NCBI RefSeq assembly: GCF_000717055.1
Contig: NZ_JNXI01000003.1
Location: forward strand, 1 to 64,000
Direction of reading: 5' to 3'
DNA length: 64,000 nucleotides
DNA from: Streptomyces iakyrus
GTDB taxonomy: Bacteria; Actinomycetota; Actinomycetes; Streptomycetales; Streptomycetaceae
In this document: one piece after another, positions 8,683 through 17,686 of the stretch
Layout of the letters: each line of letters starts with the position of its first letter
Position numbering within the stretch: the first letter of the stretch is position 1
Made by a program: the position numbers and the translations under genes
Notes under the pieces: generated by a model
What the model saw: the letters and a program-made list of their open reading frames with translations, nothing else
What the model was told of the DNA's origin: nothing
Database searches by the model: none

Positions 8683-9795
8683 TCAGCTGTCGAAGTCGAC
8701 GGTCAGCGTCTCGGAGACGGGGAAGGTCTGGCAGGTCAGCACATAGCCGGCCTCGACCTCGGCGGCTTCGAGCGCGAAGTTGCGGCGCATGTCGGCCACT
8801 CCTTCGGTGACTAGGGCGCGGCAGGTACCGCATACGCCGCCCTTGCAGGCGAAGGGCAGGTCGGGGCGCGTCTTCTGGGCGCCGTCCAGCACCGTGGCCG
8901 CGCGCGGCAACGCGGCGGTGGTGGACCGGCCGTCGAGCGTGATGGTGACCTGGCTGACCGGGCCCTCGACAGCGGCTTCCTCGTGCCGCGTCTGCCGTAC
9001 CGGCGCGTCGTCCGCGTAGAACAGCTCCTGGTGGACACGGGTGTCGGGCACCCCCAGGCCGGTCAGCACCTCCTGGGCATCGCGGACCATGCCGTGGGGT
9101 CCGCACAGCCACCAGTGGTCCGCGGCGGTGACGTCGACCAGCCCGCCGATGAGGGCGGAGAGACGATCGGCGTCCAGGCGGCCGGAGAGCACCTCGGCCT
9201 CGCGGGGCTCGCGGGAGAGGACGTGGGCGAGCTGGAAGCGCACCGGCTGGAGGTCCTTCAGGTCGGCGAGTTCGTCGGCGAACATGACCGAGCCGGTGCG
9301 GCGGTTGCCATAGAACAGCGTGACCCGCGAGCGGTCGTCGGCGGCGAGGACCGACTCGGCGATGGAGAGCATGGGGGTGATGCCGGACCCCGCGGCGATG
9401 AGGACGTGGTGGCCGGGTGCGGCGAGGTCGGGGGTGAAGGCACCGGTCGGGGCCATCACCTCCAGGGTGTCGCCGGGCCGTACGTCGTGGACCAGCCAGG
9501 AGGAGAACAGCCCGCCGGGCACTTCGCGCACCCCGATGCGCGGCGGTGCGCCCACCTGAGAGCAGATCGAGTAGGAGCGCCGCTCGTCCCGCCCGTCGAC
9601 CTCACGGCGAAGGGTGAGCGACTGGCCCGGGGCGAAGACGAACTCCTCGGCCAGGTCGTCCGGGATGTCGAAGCCGACCGCGACCGCGTCCTCGCACAGC
9701 CGCTGCACGGTGGCCACGCGCAGGTGGTGGAAGGCCGGGCGGCGGCGCCGCACGGGCGTGGGGGCCAAGGTGCCGGGTGGCAGCAGGTCCTCCAT
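8683..9795 (-). CDS. paaE: Phenylacetyl-CoA epoxidase reductase subunit PaaE
   Basis: This 370-residue protein delivers electrons from NADPH to the PaaA diiron centre. It has an FAD-binding domain (RRSYSICS), an NAD(P)-binding domain (LIAAGSGITPMLSI, TLFYGNR) and a C-terminal plant-type [2Fe-2S] ferredoxin domain with CKGGVCGTC plus a distal Cys (YVLTCQTFP). Its ATG overlaps the paaD stop (ATGA). With PaaA broken it has no partner in this window. Confidence 0.95.
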   Translation of the reverse strand: MEDLLPPGTLAPTPVRRRRPAFHHLRVATVQRLCEDAVAVGFDIPDDLAEEFVFAPGQSLTLRREVDGRDERRSYSICSQVGAPPRIGVREVPGGLFSSWLVHDVRPGDTLEVMAPTGAFTPDLAAPGHHVLIAAGSGITPMLSIAESVLAADDRSRVTLFYGNRRTGSVMFADELADLKDLQPVRFQLAHVLSREPREAEVLSGRLDADRLSALIGGLVDVTAADHWWLCGPHGMVRDAQEVLTGLGVPDTRVHQELFYADDAPVRQTRHEEAAVEGPVSQVTITLDGRSTTAALPRAATVLDGAQKTRPDLPFACKGGVCGTCRALVTEGVADMRRNFALEAAEVEAGYVLTCQTFPVSETLTVDFDS

Positions 9796-10310
9796 CAGAT
9801 CTCCTTGATGTACTCGAAGGGTTCGCGGCAGGCGCGGCAGCGCCACAGTGCCTTGCAGGAGGTGGCGCCGAAGCGGGAGGTCTCCTCCGTGTCCGCCGAG
9901 CCGCACTGGGGGCACGGCACCGCGGGCCGGGTGGGGGACAGGGCCAGCGGCACCGGGCCGGGGGCGGGGCGCGGCGCCGGCCCGGGGGGCGCGATGCCGT
10001 GCTCGGCGAGGGTGCGGCGGCCGCTCAGTGTGATCCAGTCCGTGGTCCAGGGCGGATCGAGCACGGTGCGCAACCGGACATGCGCGTATCCGGCAGCTGT
10101 GAGGCGCGCTGCCACTTCGGCGCGCATCTCGGCCATGGCCGGGCACCCGGAGTAGGTCGGGGTGAGGCTGACGACGACCGTCCCGTCCTCACCGACCTCG
10201 ACGCCCCGCAGCACGCCGAGGTCGGCCAGGGTGAGCATGGGCAGCTCGGGATCCGGTACGGACGCGGCGATGTGCCGAGCGCGGCGCGCATCCGTCAGTA
10301 CGGTCACCAT
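9795..10310 (-). CDS. paaD: PaaD, metal-cluster assembly factor for PaaABCE
   Basis: This 171-residue protein combines an N-terminal MIP18/DUF59 domain (SVPDPELPMLTLADLGVLRG, TPTYSGCPAM) with a C-terminal zinc-ribbon-like part (CPQCGSADTEE, CRACREPFEYIKEI). PaaD proteins help mature the Fe/S or diiron components of the phenylacetyl-CoA epoxidase. It overlaps paaC by 7 bp and paaE by an ATGA. A Pro-rich linker separates the two halves. Confidence 0.93.
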   Translation of the reverse strand: MVTVLTDARRARHIAASVPDPELPMLTLADLGVLRGVEVGEDGTVVVSLTPTYSGCPAMAEMRAEVAARLTAAGYAHVRLRTVLDPPWTTDWITLSGRRTLAEHGIAPPGPAPRPAPGPVPLALSPTRPAVPCPQCGSADTEETSRFGATSCKALWRCRACREPFEYIKEI

Positions 10311-11131
10311 GTCGCGTCCGGGTGGGCGCGGGCAAGGCTCTGCAGCTCGGCCAGAAGCGGGGCGAGGTGCTCAGTGTGCTCGCCGTCGCGGCCGGCGCCG
10401 GGCAGCGGCCGGCACGTCGGCAGAGGCACTCCGGCCGCCTTCGTGACCTGCTTCAGCACCGCCCCGACCTCGTCCTCGACGTCGTACGCGGTGAACAGCT
10501 CGTCCAGGTACGGCGCGATTTGCTCCAGCGCGTCCTGCATCCGGTGATGCGACTCGGCGGTGCCGTCGCCGAGGCGGACGACCCACTCGGCGGCGTACTG
10601 CCGGTGATAGCTCAGCTCCTTGACGCCCTTGGCGGCGATCGCGGCGAGCACCGGATCGTCGGAGGCGGTGAGCCGCTCGAAGTGGGCGAGCCTCCAGGCG
10701 GAGAGCGCCAGCAGGCGTGCGACGCAGAACGCGAAGTCGCCGCCCGGGAGTTCGGCGAGGCGAACGTTGCGGAAGTCGCCGGCGTCCCGGAAGTAGGCGT
10801 AGGCGTCCTCGTCACGGCCGGTGCCGTCGACCTGGCCCGCGCGCGAGTACAGCAGGCGGGCCTGGCCGAGCAGGTCGAGCCCGATGTTCGCCAGCGCCAC
10901 CTCCTCCTCCAGCTCAGGGGCGCGGGTGGTCCACTCGGCCAGCCGTTGCGCCAGGACGAGGGCGTCGTCGGCCAGCGCGACACAGACGGCGGCCAGTTCA
11001 CCGGCGTCGATGCCGTCGGGTACCGCGCTGTCCACGCCGTGCAGGGGGTCCTCGAAGCCGGTGCCGTAGGCCCAGCGGGTGTCGTCCTCGTGTCCCTCGG
11101 CCAGGGTCAGGTGGACGTGGTCGTCGCTCAT
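10304..11131 (-). CDS. paaC: Phenylacetyl-CoA epoxidase structural subunit PaaC
   Basis: This 275-residue four-helix-bundle protein belongs to the ferritin-like PaaA/PaaC family. PaaC is the scaffold partner of catalytic PaaA and lacks a working diiron site. Recognisable stretches are ANIGLDLLGQARLLYSRAG and KGVKELSYHRQYAAEWVVRL. The start at 11131 sits 10 bp after the paaB stop. The gene is intact. Confidence 0.94.
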   Translation of the reverse strand: MSDDHVHLTLAEGHEDDTRWAYGTGFEDPLHGVDSAVPDGIDAGELAAVCVALADDALVLAQRLAEWTTRAPELEEEVALANIGLDLLGQARLLYSRAGQVDGTGRDEDAYAYFRDAGDFRNVRLAELPGGDFAFCVARLLALSAWRLAHFERLTASDDPVLAAIAAKGVKELSYHRQYAAEWVVRLGDGTAESHHRMQDALEQIAPYLDELFTAYDVEDEVGAVLKQVTKAAGVPLPTCRPLPGAGRDGEHTEHLAPLLAELQSLARAHPDATW

Positions 11132-11141
11132 TCCCTGCTCC

Positions 11142-11435
11142 TCAGATGTGGGGGACGTCGTCGGGGATGTCGTAGAAGGTCGGGTGGCGGTACACCTTGT
11201 CCGCGCTGGGCACGAAGAAGGGATCCTTCTCGTCGCGGGTGGAGGCGGTGATGTTCCCACTGCGCACCACCCAGATCGACACGCCCTCGTTGCGTCGGGT
11301 GTACAGGTCGCGGGCGTGCGTGAGGGCCATCCGGTCGTCGGCCGCGTGCAGCGAGCCCACATGGACGTGGTTGAGCCCGCGCTTGCCACGCACGAACACC
11401 TCGTACAGCTGCCAGTTGTCCTTCTCGGTGGTCAT
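11142..11435 (-). CDS. paaB: Phenylacetyl-CoA epoxidase subunit PaaB
   Basis: This 97-residue protein begins [20 protein letters not shown] and contains [15 protein letters not shown] and [10 protein letters not shown], the standard PaaB fold that bridges PaaAC heterodimers. Its start overlaps the end of paaA (ATGA at 11432-11435). The length is normal for the family. Confidence 0.96.
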   Translation of the reverse strand: MTTEKDNWQLYEVFVRGKRGLNHVHVGSLHAADDRMALTHARDLYTRRNEGVSIWVVRSGNITASTRDEKDPFFVPSADKVYRHPTFYDIPDDVPHI

Positions 11436-12170
11436 GCCACCGCTCCCTTCTGCGTACGGGCCGCCTGCTTGGCGGCGTGGGCGGTGGCCGCCTCCCTGAC
11501 CCAGGCGCCCTCCTCGTGGGCAGCCCGGCGCCGGGCGACGCGCTCGGCGTTGCAGGGCCCGTCACCGGAGATCACCCTGGTCAACTCGGCCCAGTCGGGC
11601 GTGCCGAAGTCGTGGTGGCCGCGCTCCTCGTTCCAGCGCAGCTCCGGGTCGGGGAGCGTGACGCCGAGCTTCTCGGCCTGGGGCACGGTCATGTCGACGA
11701 AGCGCTGACGCAGCTCGTCGTTGCTGTGCCGCTTGATCTTCGGCGCCGTCCACGAACCAGCCGATCACGCCGACGTCCGCGAAGCTCAGCGTCGGGTAGT
11801 TGAAGATCGACGAGTACTTCTGGCGGCCCTCGATCAGCCGGTCCGTGAGGTCCGCGCGATCGGCACCCAGGGTCTCCGCCGCCGAGTACAGATACAGCCC
11901 GTGCCCGGCCTCGTCCTGCACCTTGGCGAACAGGATCGCCTTGCGGCGCAGCGAGGGCGCCCGGGTGATCCACTCCCCCTCGGGCTGCATGCCGATGATC
12001 TCCGAGTGGGCGTGCTGCGCGATCTGGCGGACGAGCGTCTTCCGGTAGCCGTCCGGCATCCAGTCGCGCGGCTCGATCCGCCAGTCGCGGGCGATCGTCG
12101 CCTCGAAGTGCTCCTGCAGCTCCGATCCTGCGCAGCCCACCGCCGACACGTCGGCGTGTGACGCGGTCAT
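11432..12170 (-). pseudogene. paaA: paaA with about 250-bp internal deletion and frameshift
   Basis: From ATG 12170 the frame follows PaaA well: [75 protein letters not shown]. It then jumps directly to DNA for [20 protein letters not shown], but in another frame, and the true C-terminus ([18 protein letters not shown] to the stop at 11432) follows in that frame. Against the roughly 310-residue PaaA family about 84 residues are missing at 11740-11748. They include the helix with the EESFHQRQ diiron-ligand motif. The monooxygenase subunit is therefore non-functional as read. An assembly collapse is the main alternative. Confidence 0.88.
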
Positions 12171-12189
12171 CTGTCCCTACCTTCCCGAC

Positions 12190-12207
12190 CGACCGTTCGT
12201 TCGGTCG
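12190..12207. promoter_or_regulatory. PaaR-like operator before paaA
   Basis: The 18-bp dyad CGACCG-N6-CGGTCG contains ACCGTTCGTTCGGT, which fits the ACCG-NN-CG-NN-CGGT pattern I recall for TetR-type PaaR repressors of actinobacteria. It starts 20 bp upstream of the paaA ATG, where a repressor would block the promoter. Related sites lie before the other paa genes in this window. Confidence 0.65.
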
Positions 12208-12252
12208 ACATCATGGTTGAGCGTTCGTGTTCCCGCAAGTGCGGCAGCCGGA

Positions 12253-13074
12253 TCAGTGTCCGGTGAAGGATGGCTGCTGACCTTCGAGAAAGGCCCGCAC
12301 AGCGGCCCGGTGGTCCCCGGTCGTGCCCAGCCGTTCCTGGGCCGCCGCCTCGCGTTCCAGCACCACGGGCAGGGGCGCTCCGTCAGCACGCAGCAGCGCC
12401 TTGACTTCGGCGTACGCGGCCGTGGGGCCGGTAGCGAGACGCTGGGCGAGGGTCAGACCCTGCGCAGCGGCACCGCCGGCCGGCACGACGCTGTGGACGA
12501 GGCCCCACTGCTGCGCCGCCTCGGCGTCGAAGCGGTCGCCGAGCAGCATCAGAGCGGCGGCCCGCGACGGACCGACCGCCTGCGTCAGAGCCCCGCTCAG
12601 ACCGCTGTCGGCGGCGAGGCCGATCCCGGTGAACGCGGTCGAGAAGCGGGCACCGGCTCCCGCGACCCGCAGGTCGGCACAGAGCGCGAGCCCCAGCCCC
12701 GCTCCGACGCAGGCGCCCTCGATGGCCGCGACCACGGGCTGCGGCAGCGTGCACAGTTCCTCGACGAGCGGGTTGTACTCGTCCCGGACGATGGCGAAGG
12801 CGGAGGCGGGTGCGCTCTCCAGGGCCCGCGCGTGCTCCTTGAGGTCCTGGCCGACGCAGAAGTGCCTGCCCTCGGCGGTGAGCAGCACCGCCCGGACGAG
12901 GTCACCGTCGGCGCGCACCCGGCGTACCGCGGCGATCAGTCCGGCGCGCAGCGACACGTCCAGAGCGTTTCCCGCGGAGGGCCTTCGTAGTTCGATGACA
13001 GCAACGCCGTCGTCCAGGGTGTAGCCGACGCCCGGCGGCGTCTCGTCGGCCGGAGGCCCGCTCGTCGCGCTCAT
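12253..13074 (-). CDS. paaG: Ring-opening isomerase of the paa pathway, PaaG-like
   Basis: This 273-residue crotonase-fold protein converts epoxyphenylacetyl-CoA to oxepin-CoA. It follows PaaG rather than hydratases: FCVGQDLKEH, EYNPLVEEL, GACVGAGLGLALCADLRVAG, the catalytic Asp region IGLAADSGLS in place of the hydratase Glu, and a C-terminal FTGH. The ATG at 13074 overlaps the paaH stop (ATGA). An in-frame ATG two codons earlier is less likely. It is last in the paaN-J-F-H-G operon. Confidence 0.85.
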   Translation of the reverse strand: MSATSGPPADETPPGVGYTLDDGVAVIELRRPSAGNALDVSLRAGLIAAVRRVRADGDLVRAVLLTAEGRHFCVGQDLKEHARALESAPASAFAIVRDEYNPLVEELCTLPQPVVAAIEGACVGAGLGLALCADLRVAGAGARFSTAFTGIGLAADSGLSGALTQAVGPSRAAALMLLGDRFDAEAAQQWGLVHSVVPAGGAAAQGLTLAQRLATGPTAAYAEVKALLRADGAPLPVVLEREAAAQERLGTTGDHRAAVRAFLEGQQPSFTGH

Positions 13075-13925
13075 TCCCACGTGTAGAAACCCTTTCCGGT
13101 CTTGCGTCCGAGCTCGCCGCGGGCGACCTTCTCCCGCAGCAGCCGGGGCGGGCCGAAGCGTTCGCCGAGTGTGGCGTGCAGGTGCTCGGCGATGGCGAGG
13201 CGTACGTCGAGCCCGACCAGGTCGGTCAGGCGCAGCGGCCCCATCGGGTGCTTGTAGCCGAGCCGCATGGCGTCGTCGATCGCCTCCGGTTCCGCGACGC
13301 CCTCCTCGACCATGCGGATCGCCTCCAGGCCCAGGGCCAGGCCAAGGCGGCTGCTGGCGAAGCCGGGCGAGTCCTTGACGACGACGTCCTTCTTGCCGAG
13401 GCAGCGGGTCCAGCCGAGGGCCGCCTCGACCGTGTCGGCCCCGGTGTCGGGTGCGACAACGATCTCGACCAGTTCGGAGGCGGGCACGGGGTTGAAGAAG
13501 TGCATGCCCAGGAAGCGGTCCGGCCGGGTGAGGGCTGCGGCGAGATCGGTGACCGACAGGGAACTGGTGTTGCTGGCCAGTACCGTCCCGGGGCTCACCG
13601 CCTGCTCGGCGGCGGCGAGGAGCCGGGCCTTGAGCGCGGCGTCCTCGGGGACGGCCTCGACGACCAGGTCGGCGTGCGAGGGCAGGGCGTCGACGGACGG
13701 GACCGTCGCCACCCTGGCCAGCACCTCCTCCGCGGGCTCGGCGAGTGCGCCGCGTTCGGCTGCTCTCTTCAGGCCGGCGGCGACGCGGTCCAGCGCCGCG
13801 GCCGCGGCCTGCTCGCCGCTCTCCACGACGGTCACGGCCGAGCCGGCCGTCGCGAAGGACTGTGCGATACCGGCGCCCATGCGGCCGCCGCCGATCACCC
13901 CGACGACTGCGGGTGCTGAGGTCAT
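13071..13925 (-). CDS. paaH: 3-hydroxyacyl-CoA dehydrogenase PaaH
   Basis: This 284-residue NAD-dependent enzyme oxidises 3-hydroxyadipyl-CoA. It has an N-terminal Rossmann fold (GVIGGGRMGAGIAQ), NTSSLSV, the catalytic His in LGMHFFNPVP, and a C-terminal helical domain (DSPGFASSRLGLALGLEAI, GYKHPMGPLRLTDLVGLD). It is one-domain-length, as in actinobacteria, and shorter than the duplicated E. coli PaaH. Both ends overlap its neighbours by ATGA. Confidence 0.93.
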   Translation of the reverse strand: MTSAPAVVGVIGGGRMGAGIAQSFATAGSAVTVVESGEQAAAAALDRVAAGLKRAAERGALAEPAEEVLARVATVPSVDALPSHADLVVEAVPEDAALKARLLAAAEQAVSPGTVLASNTSSLSVTDLAAALTRPDRFLGMHFFNPVPASELVEIVVAPDTGADTVEAALGWTRCLGKKDVVVKDSPGFASSRLGLALGLEAIRMVEEGVAEPEAIDDAMRLGYKHPMGPLRLTDLVGLDVRLAIAEHLHATLGERFGPPRLLREKVARGELGRKTGKGFYTWE

Positions 13926-14668
13926 GCCCGGCTCCTCTTCTCCAGAAAGCGTGTCATGCGGTCCTTCTTGTCCTGTCCCTCGAACAGCACGGCCTGGGCC
14001 AGGTCGTCGGCGACCGGGTGGGCGCCGGGCGAGTCGACGACGAGCTTTGTCAGCCGCAGGGCGGTGGCGGAGGAGCGGGCCATGCGGTCGAGCAGGGCGT
14101 GCGCCTCGTCCAGCAGCTTCTCCGCCGGTACGACGTCGATGACCAGGCCGGCCGCCAGTGCCGCAGCGGCGTCGAGGTTCCGCCCGGCGAGCAGCACCTG
14201 CTTGGCGATCGACTCGCCCACGAGCTCGGGCAGCCGCCAGCAGGCCCCGGCCGCGGCGAGGATGCCGAGCCCCGGCTCGGGGTTGCCGAAGACGGCCTCC
14301 GGACCGGCGATGCGCAGGTCGCAGGCGTACGACAGTTCGGCGCCGCCGCCCAGCGCCCAGCCGTCGACGGCGGCGAGCGTGGGCATGGGGAGTCTGCGCA
14401 CCCGATCGAACAGGCGGCTGTTGACGCCCTGGAGGGCTTCGTCGCGGCCGCGTCGCAGCAGTTCTGCGATGTCGGCGCCGCCCGCGAAGACGCGGCCGTG
14501 GCCGGTGAGCAGCAGCAGCTTCGGATCCGCTTCCAGCAGCCCGCACACCTCGTGCAGTTCGGCGATCATGCGGCCGCTGATGGCGTTGCGAGCCTCGGGC
14601 CGGTGCAGGGTGACGACGACCCGGTCTTCCCGTTCCTCGACGAGCAACGTCTCATAGGCGGTACTCAC
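13922..14668 (-). CDS. paaF: Enoyl-CoA hydratase of the paaN-J-F-H-G operon
   Basis: This 248-residue crotonase uses a GTG start that overlaps the thiolase stop (GTGA), so an upstream in-frame ATG is rejected. It retains both hydratase glutamates (WALGGGAELSYACDLRIAG and FGNPEPGLGIL), with AGGADIAEL for the oxyanion hole. Its place between thiolase and hydroxyacyl-CoA dehydrogenase makes 2,3-dehydroadipyl-CoA hydratase the best guess. The other hydratase (7907-8674) may be redundant with it. Confidence 0.87.
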   Translation of the reverse strand: MSTAYETLLVEEREDRVVVTLHRPEARNAISGRMIAELHEVCGLLEADPKLLLLTGHGRVFAGGADIAELLRRGRDEALQGVNSRLFDRVRRLPMPTLAAVDGWALGGGAELSYACDLRIAGPEAVFGNPEPGLGILAAAGACWRLPELVGESIAKQVLLAGRNLDAAAALAAGLVIDVVPAEKLLDEAHALLDRMARSSATALRLTKLVVDSPGAHPVADDLAQAVLFEGQDKKDRMTRFLEKRSRA

Positions 14669-15888
14669 ACCCGCTCCACGAGCATCGCGACGCCCTGACC
14701 GACTCCCACGCACAGCGTCGCCAGGCCCCGGCGGGCGTCCTCGCGCTCCAGCCGGCCGAGCAGCGTCAGCAGGATGCGCGCACCGGAGCAGCCGAGGGGA
14801 TGGCCGAGCGCGATGGCGCCGCCGTCGGCGTTGACCCTCTCCTCGTCGAGCTTGAGACGGCGTATGACGGCCAGCGCCTGGGCGGCGAACGCCTCGTTCA
14901 GCTCGACCGCGTCCAGGTCGCCCGCCTGCCAGCCGGCCCGGGCGAGGGCCTTCTGCGTGGCGGGCACCGGGCCGAGGCCCATGATGTTGGGCTGGACGCC
15001 GGCCGACGCGGACGTGACGATCCGCGCCCGCGGGGTGAGCCCGTACCGCTCCACCGCCTCGCCGCTCGCGACCACCAGCGCGGCGGCGCCGTCCGACAGC
15101 GGCGAGGAGGAACCGGCGGTGACGATGCCACCCTCGCGGAAGATGGTCCGCAGAGCTCCGAGCTTCTCCAGCGTCGTGCCGGGGCGCGGCCCTTCGTCAG
15201 CGGTGACCTCGCCGTCCTTCACCGGGACCGGCACGATCTCGCGGTCGAAGCGCCCCGCCTCCCGTGCCGCCACGGCCCGCTGGTGACTGCGCAGCGCGAA
15301 CGCGTCGGACTCGGCACGGGTGATGCCGTCCAGGGCGGCGACCTCCTCGGCCGTCTCCCCCATCGCGAGAGTCACCTTGGCCGTCTCGGGACCGGCCCCC
15401 GCGGGCACGGCCCGGTCGGCGGCTGCGAAGCGCGGATTGGTGAAGCGCCAGCCCAGTGAGGTGTCGTGCACCTCCCCCGGCTTGGCCCAGGGGGTGCCGG
15501 GCTTGGCCATCACCCAGGGGGCGCGGGTCATGGACTCCACCCCGCCCGCGACCACCAGATCCGCCTCCCCGGACCGGATCGCCTGGGCGGCACTTGCGAC
15601 CGCGGTCAGCCCGGAGGCGCAGAGCCTGTTGACCGTGTAGCCGGGGACGGTGTGCGGCAGCCCCCCCAGCAGCACGGCCATGCGCGCCACGTCCCGGTTG
15701 TCCTCACCCGCCTGGTTGGCGGCCCCCAGGACCACCTCGTCCACGGCCTCCGCCGGGATCCCCGCGCGGCGCACGGCCTCACCCACCACCAGGGCGGCCA
15801 GGTCGTCGGGACGCACGGATGCCAATGCGCCGCCGTAGCGGCCTTGCGGGGTGCGCGCCCCGTCGATCAGAAAGACGTCGTCAGGCAT
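14665..15888 (-). CDS. paaJ: Beta-ketoadipyl-CoA thiolase PaaJ
   Basis: This 407-residue thiolase cleaves 3-oxoadipyl-CoA and 3-oxo-dehydrosuberyl-CoA. It has the nucleophilic Cys in TVNRLCASGLTAV, the conserved NEAFAAQALAV, GGAIALGHPLGCSGAR with the catalytic His, and a second active-site Cys in TLCVGVGQG. The start at 15888 lies 5 codons inside the end of paaN (8-bp overlap of the two frames). A relic of the same start region occurs at 40200-40373. Confidence 0.95.
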   Translation of the reverse strand: MPDDVFLIDGARTPQGRYGGALASVRPDDLAALVVGEAVRRAGIPAEAVDEVVLGAANQAGEDNRDVARMAVLLGGLPHTVPGYTVNRLCASGLTAVASAAQAIRSGEADLVVAGGVESMTRAPWVMAKPGTPWAKPGEVHDTSLGWRFTNPRFAAADRAVPAGAGPETAKVTLAMGETAEEVAALDGITRAESDAFALRSHQRAVAAREAGRFDREIVPVPVKDGEVTADEGPRPGTTLEKLGALRTIFREGGIVTAGSSSPLSDGAAALVVASGEAVERYGLTPRARIVTSASAGVQPNIMGLGPVPATQKALARAGWQAGDLDAVELNEAFAAQALAVIRRLKLDEERVNADGGAIALGHPLGCSGARILLTLLGRLEREDARRGLATLCVGVGQGVAMLVERV

Positions 15889-17593
15889 GAGCGGACTCCT
15901 CGACGAGAACGGGCCGACGTGACTGCAGCGTCGCGAAGCGGCCGGTGACAAAGGCAGGATCGGAAAGGGTGGCACTGGCCGCCGGGTTGGCGGCACTGCC
16001 GTGGAAGTCGCTGAAGGCAGCGGACTGGTTGACGAAGACGCCGCCGGTGAGGTTCTCCGACAGGTGCACACCGGCGTCCAGGGCGGCCGACTCGGCGGCG
16101 GCCAGCACGTCTTCGCTCGTGGAGTGGACGGCGGCGGTCAGCGCGCCGTGTTCCCGCACGGTCTCCCGGAAGACCGAGAGGCTGTGCTCGGTGGAGTCGG
16201 TGTCTATGACGAAGGAGACGGGCCCGAACCACTCACTGGTGTAGGTCTCGCGGTCGGCAGTCGCATCCAGCCGTACCACCAGCGGCGTACGGACGACCGC
16301 TTCCGGGTACTCCGGATGCTCGACCGGCGCCGACGCACGCACCGTACGGCCGAGCCCGGCGGCCCGCTCCAGCCGCTCGCGCACACCGTCGTTGACGAGG
16401 GCGCCCAGGGTGCCGGCCGCGCGGGCCGGGTCGCCGAGCAACCGGTCCAGCGCGGCTCCGAGGTCGGCGGCGAACTGGTCGGCGCTCTTGACGCCCTGGT
16501 CCGTGGCGATGCCGTCGCGCGGGATCAGCAGGTTCTGCGGGGTGGTGCACATCTGACCGCTGTAGAGGGCCAGCGAGAAGGCCAGGTTGCCCAGCAGTCC
16601 GCGGTAGTCGTCGGTGGAGTCCAGGACGACGGTGTTCAGACCCGCCTTCTCGGTATATACGACGGCCTGGCGGGCGTGTGTCTCCAGCCAGTCGCCGAAC
16701 TCGGTGGAGCCGGTGAAGTCAATGATCCGTACGTCCGGGTGGAGGGCGTACACCGACGCCGTACGGTCCTCGGGGCTCTCGGCGGCCAGGATCACCACGT
16801 TCGGGTCGAAGCCCGCCTCGGCCAGCACCTCGCGGGCGATGCGCACGGTGATCGCGAGCGGCAGGACAGCACCCGGGTGCGGCTTGACGACGACCGGATT
16901 GCCGGTGACCAGGGAGGCGAACAGGCCCGGATAGCCGTTCCAGGTGGGGAAGGTGTTGCAAGCGATCAACAGCGCCACCCCGCGCCCTACGGGCGTGAAC
17001 TTTTTGTCCATCACCAGCGGTCCGCCCTTGCGCTGCGGCTTGCTCCAGCGAGCCGCAGCCGGGTGCCGCTTCTGCTCGGCCCAGGCATAGGCGACCGCCT
17101 CCAGGCCGCGGTCCTGAGCGTGCGGACCGCCCGCCTGAAAGGCCATCACGAAGGCCTGGCCGGTCGTGTGGTGCACGGCGTGCGCGATCTCGAAGCTCGC
17201 CGCGTTCAGACGGGCGAGGATCTCCGCGGCCACGCCGGCGCGGGTGTCCGGCCCCGCGTCACGCCACGGGCCGCTGGCGGCCTTCGCGGCGGTCACCGCC
17301 TCGTCCGGGGCGACGCGGGGGTAGGTCATATCAAGCGGAAATCCGTACGGAGAGGTCTCGGTCGCCGGTACCGCTCCGTTGCCGGGATGGCCGGGGAGCT
17401 CGAAGTGGCCCCCGAGCCCGTCCCGGAAAGCGGCTTCTCCGTTCTTCGCGGCGTCCTCGCCGTACACCGACTTGCTCGGCGACTCCGGATACGGCGTCCA
17501 GTGGTCCCGGCTCGCGGTGGCGGCGACCGACTGTTCCAGCAGCGTGCGATGGAGCGCGAAGAAATCAGGGCCATTCGACCTCTTGTGCGACAT
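15881..17593 (-). CDS. paaN: PaaN, oxepin-CoA ring-cleavage aldehyde dehydrogenase, copy 1
   Basis: This 570-residue ALDH-fold protein is the actinobacterial counterpart of the PaaZ dehydrogenase half. It has the cofactor-binding Lys in VVVKPHPGAVLP, the Asn in FPTWNGYPG, and the catalytic Cys349 in LYSGQMCTTPQN. ATG 17593 is preceded by AGAGG at good spacing and is preferred over a GTG three codons earlier. It heads the paaN-J-F-H-G operon behind a PaaR-like site. It lacks a MaoC hydratase domain, so a separate hydratase (one of the crotonases) must serve ring hydrolysis. Confidence 0.93.
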   Translation of the reverse strand: MSHKRSNGPDFFALHRTLLEQSVAATASRDHWTPYPESPSKSVYGEDAAKNGEAAFRDGLGGHFELPGHPGNGAVPATETSPYGFPLDMTYPRVAPDEAVTAAKAASGPWRDAGPDTRAGVAAEILARLNAASFEIAHAVHHTTGQAFVMAFQAGGPHAQDRGLEAVAYAWAEQKRHPAAARWSKPQRKGGPLVMDKKFTPVGRGVALLIACNTFPTWNGYPGLFASLVTGNPVVVKPHPGAVLPLAITVRIAREVLAEAGFDPNVVILAAESPEDRTASVYALHPDVRIIDFTGSTEFGDWLETHARQAVVYTEKAGLNTVVLDSTDDYRGLLGNLAFSLALYSGQMCTTPQNLLIPRDGIATDQGVKSADQFAADLGAALDRLLGDPARAAGTLGALVNDGVRERLERAAGLGRTVRASAPVEHPEYPEAVVRTPLVVRLDATADRETYTSEWFGPVSFVIDTDSTEHSLSVFRETVREHGALTAAVHSTSEDVLAAAESAALDAGVHLSENLTGGVFVNQSAAFSDFHGSAANPAASATLSDPAFVTGRFATLQSRRPVLVEESAHA

Positions 17594-17652
17594 GTGGTCC
17601 ACCTCTTGACAGGCATTGGTCCGGTCGGATTACTTAGCCGTGCCGCACGCTA

Positions 17653-17666
17653 ACCGAATGTTCGGT
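17653..17666. promoter_or_regulatory. PaaR-like operator between paaN and paaI
   Basis: ACCGAATGTTCGGT is a near-perfect 14-bp palindrome midway in the 93-bp divergent spacer between paaN (minus) and paaI (plus). It could control both directions at once. Its half-sites match the operator before paaA. Confidence 0.65.
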
Positions 17667-17686
17667 CGGGAGACAAGGTCGTATAA

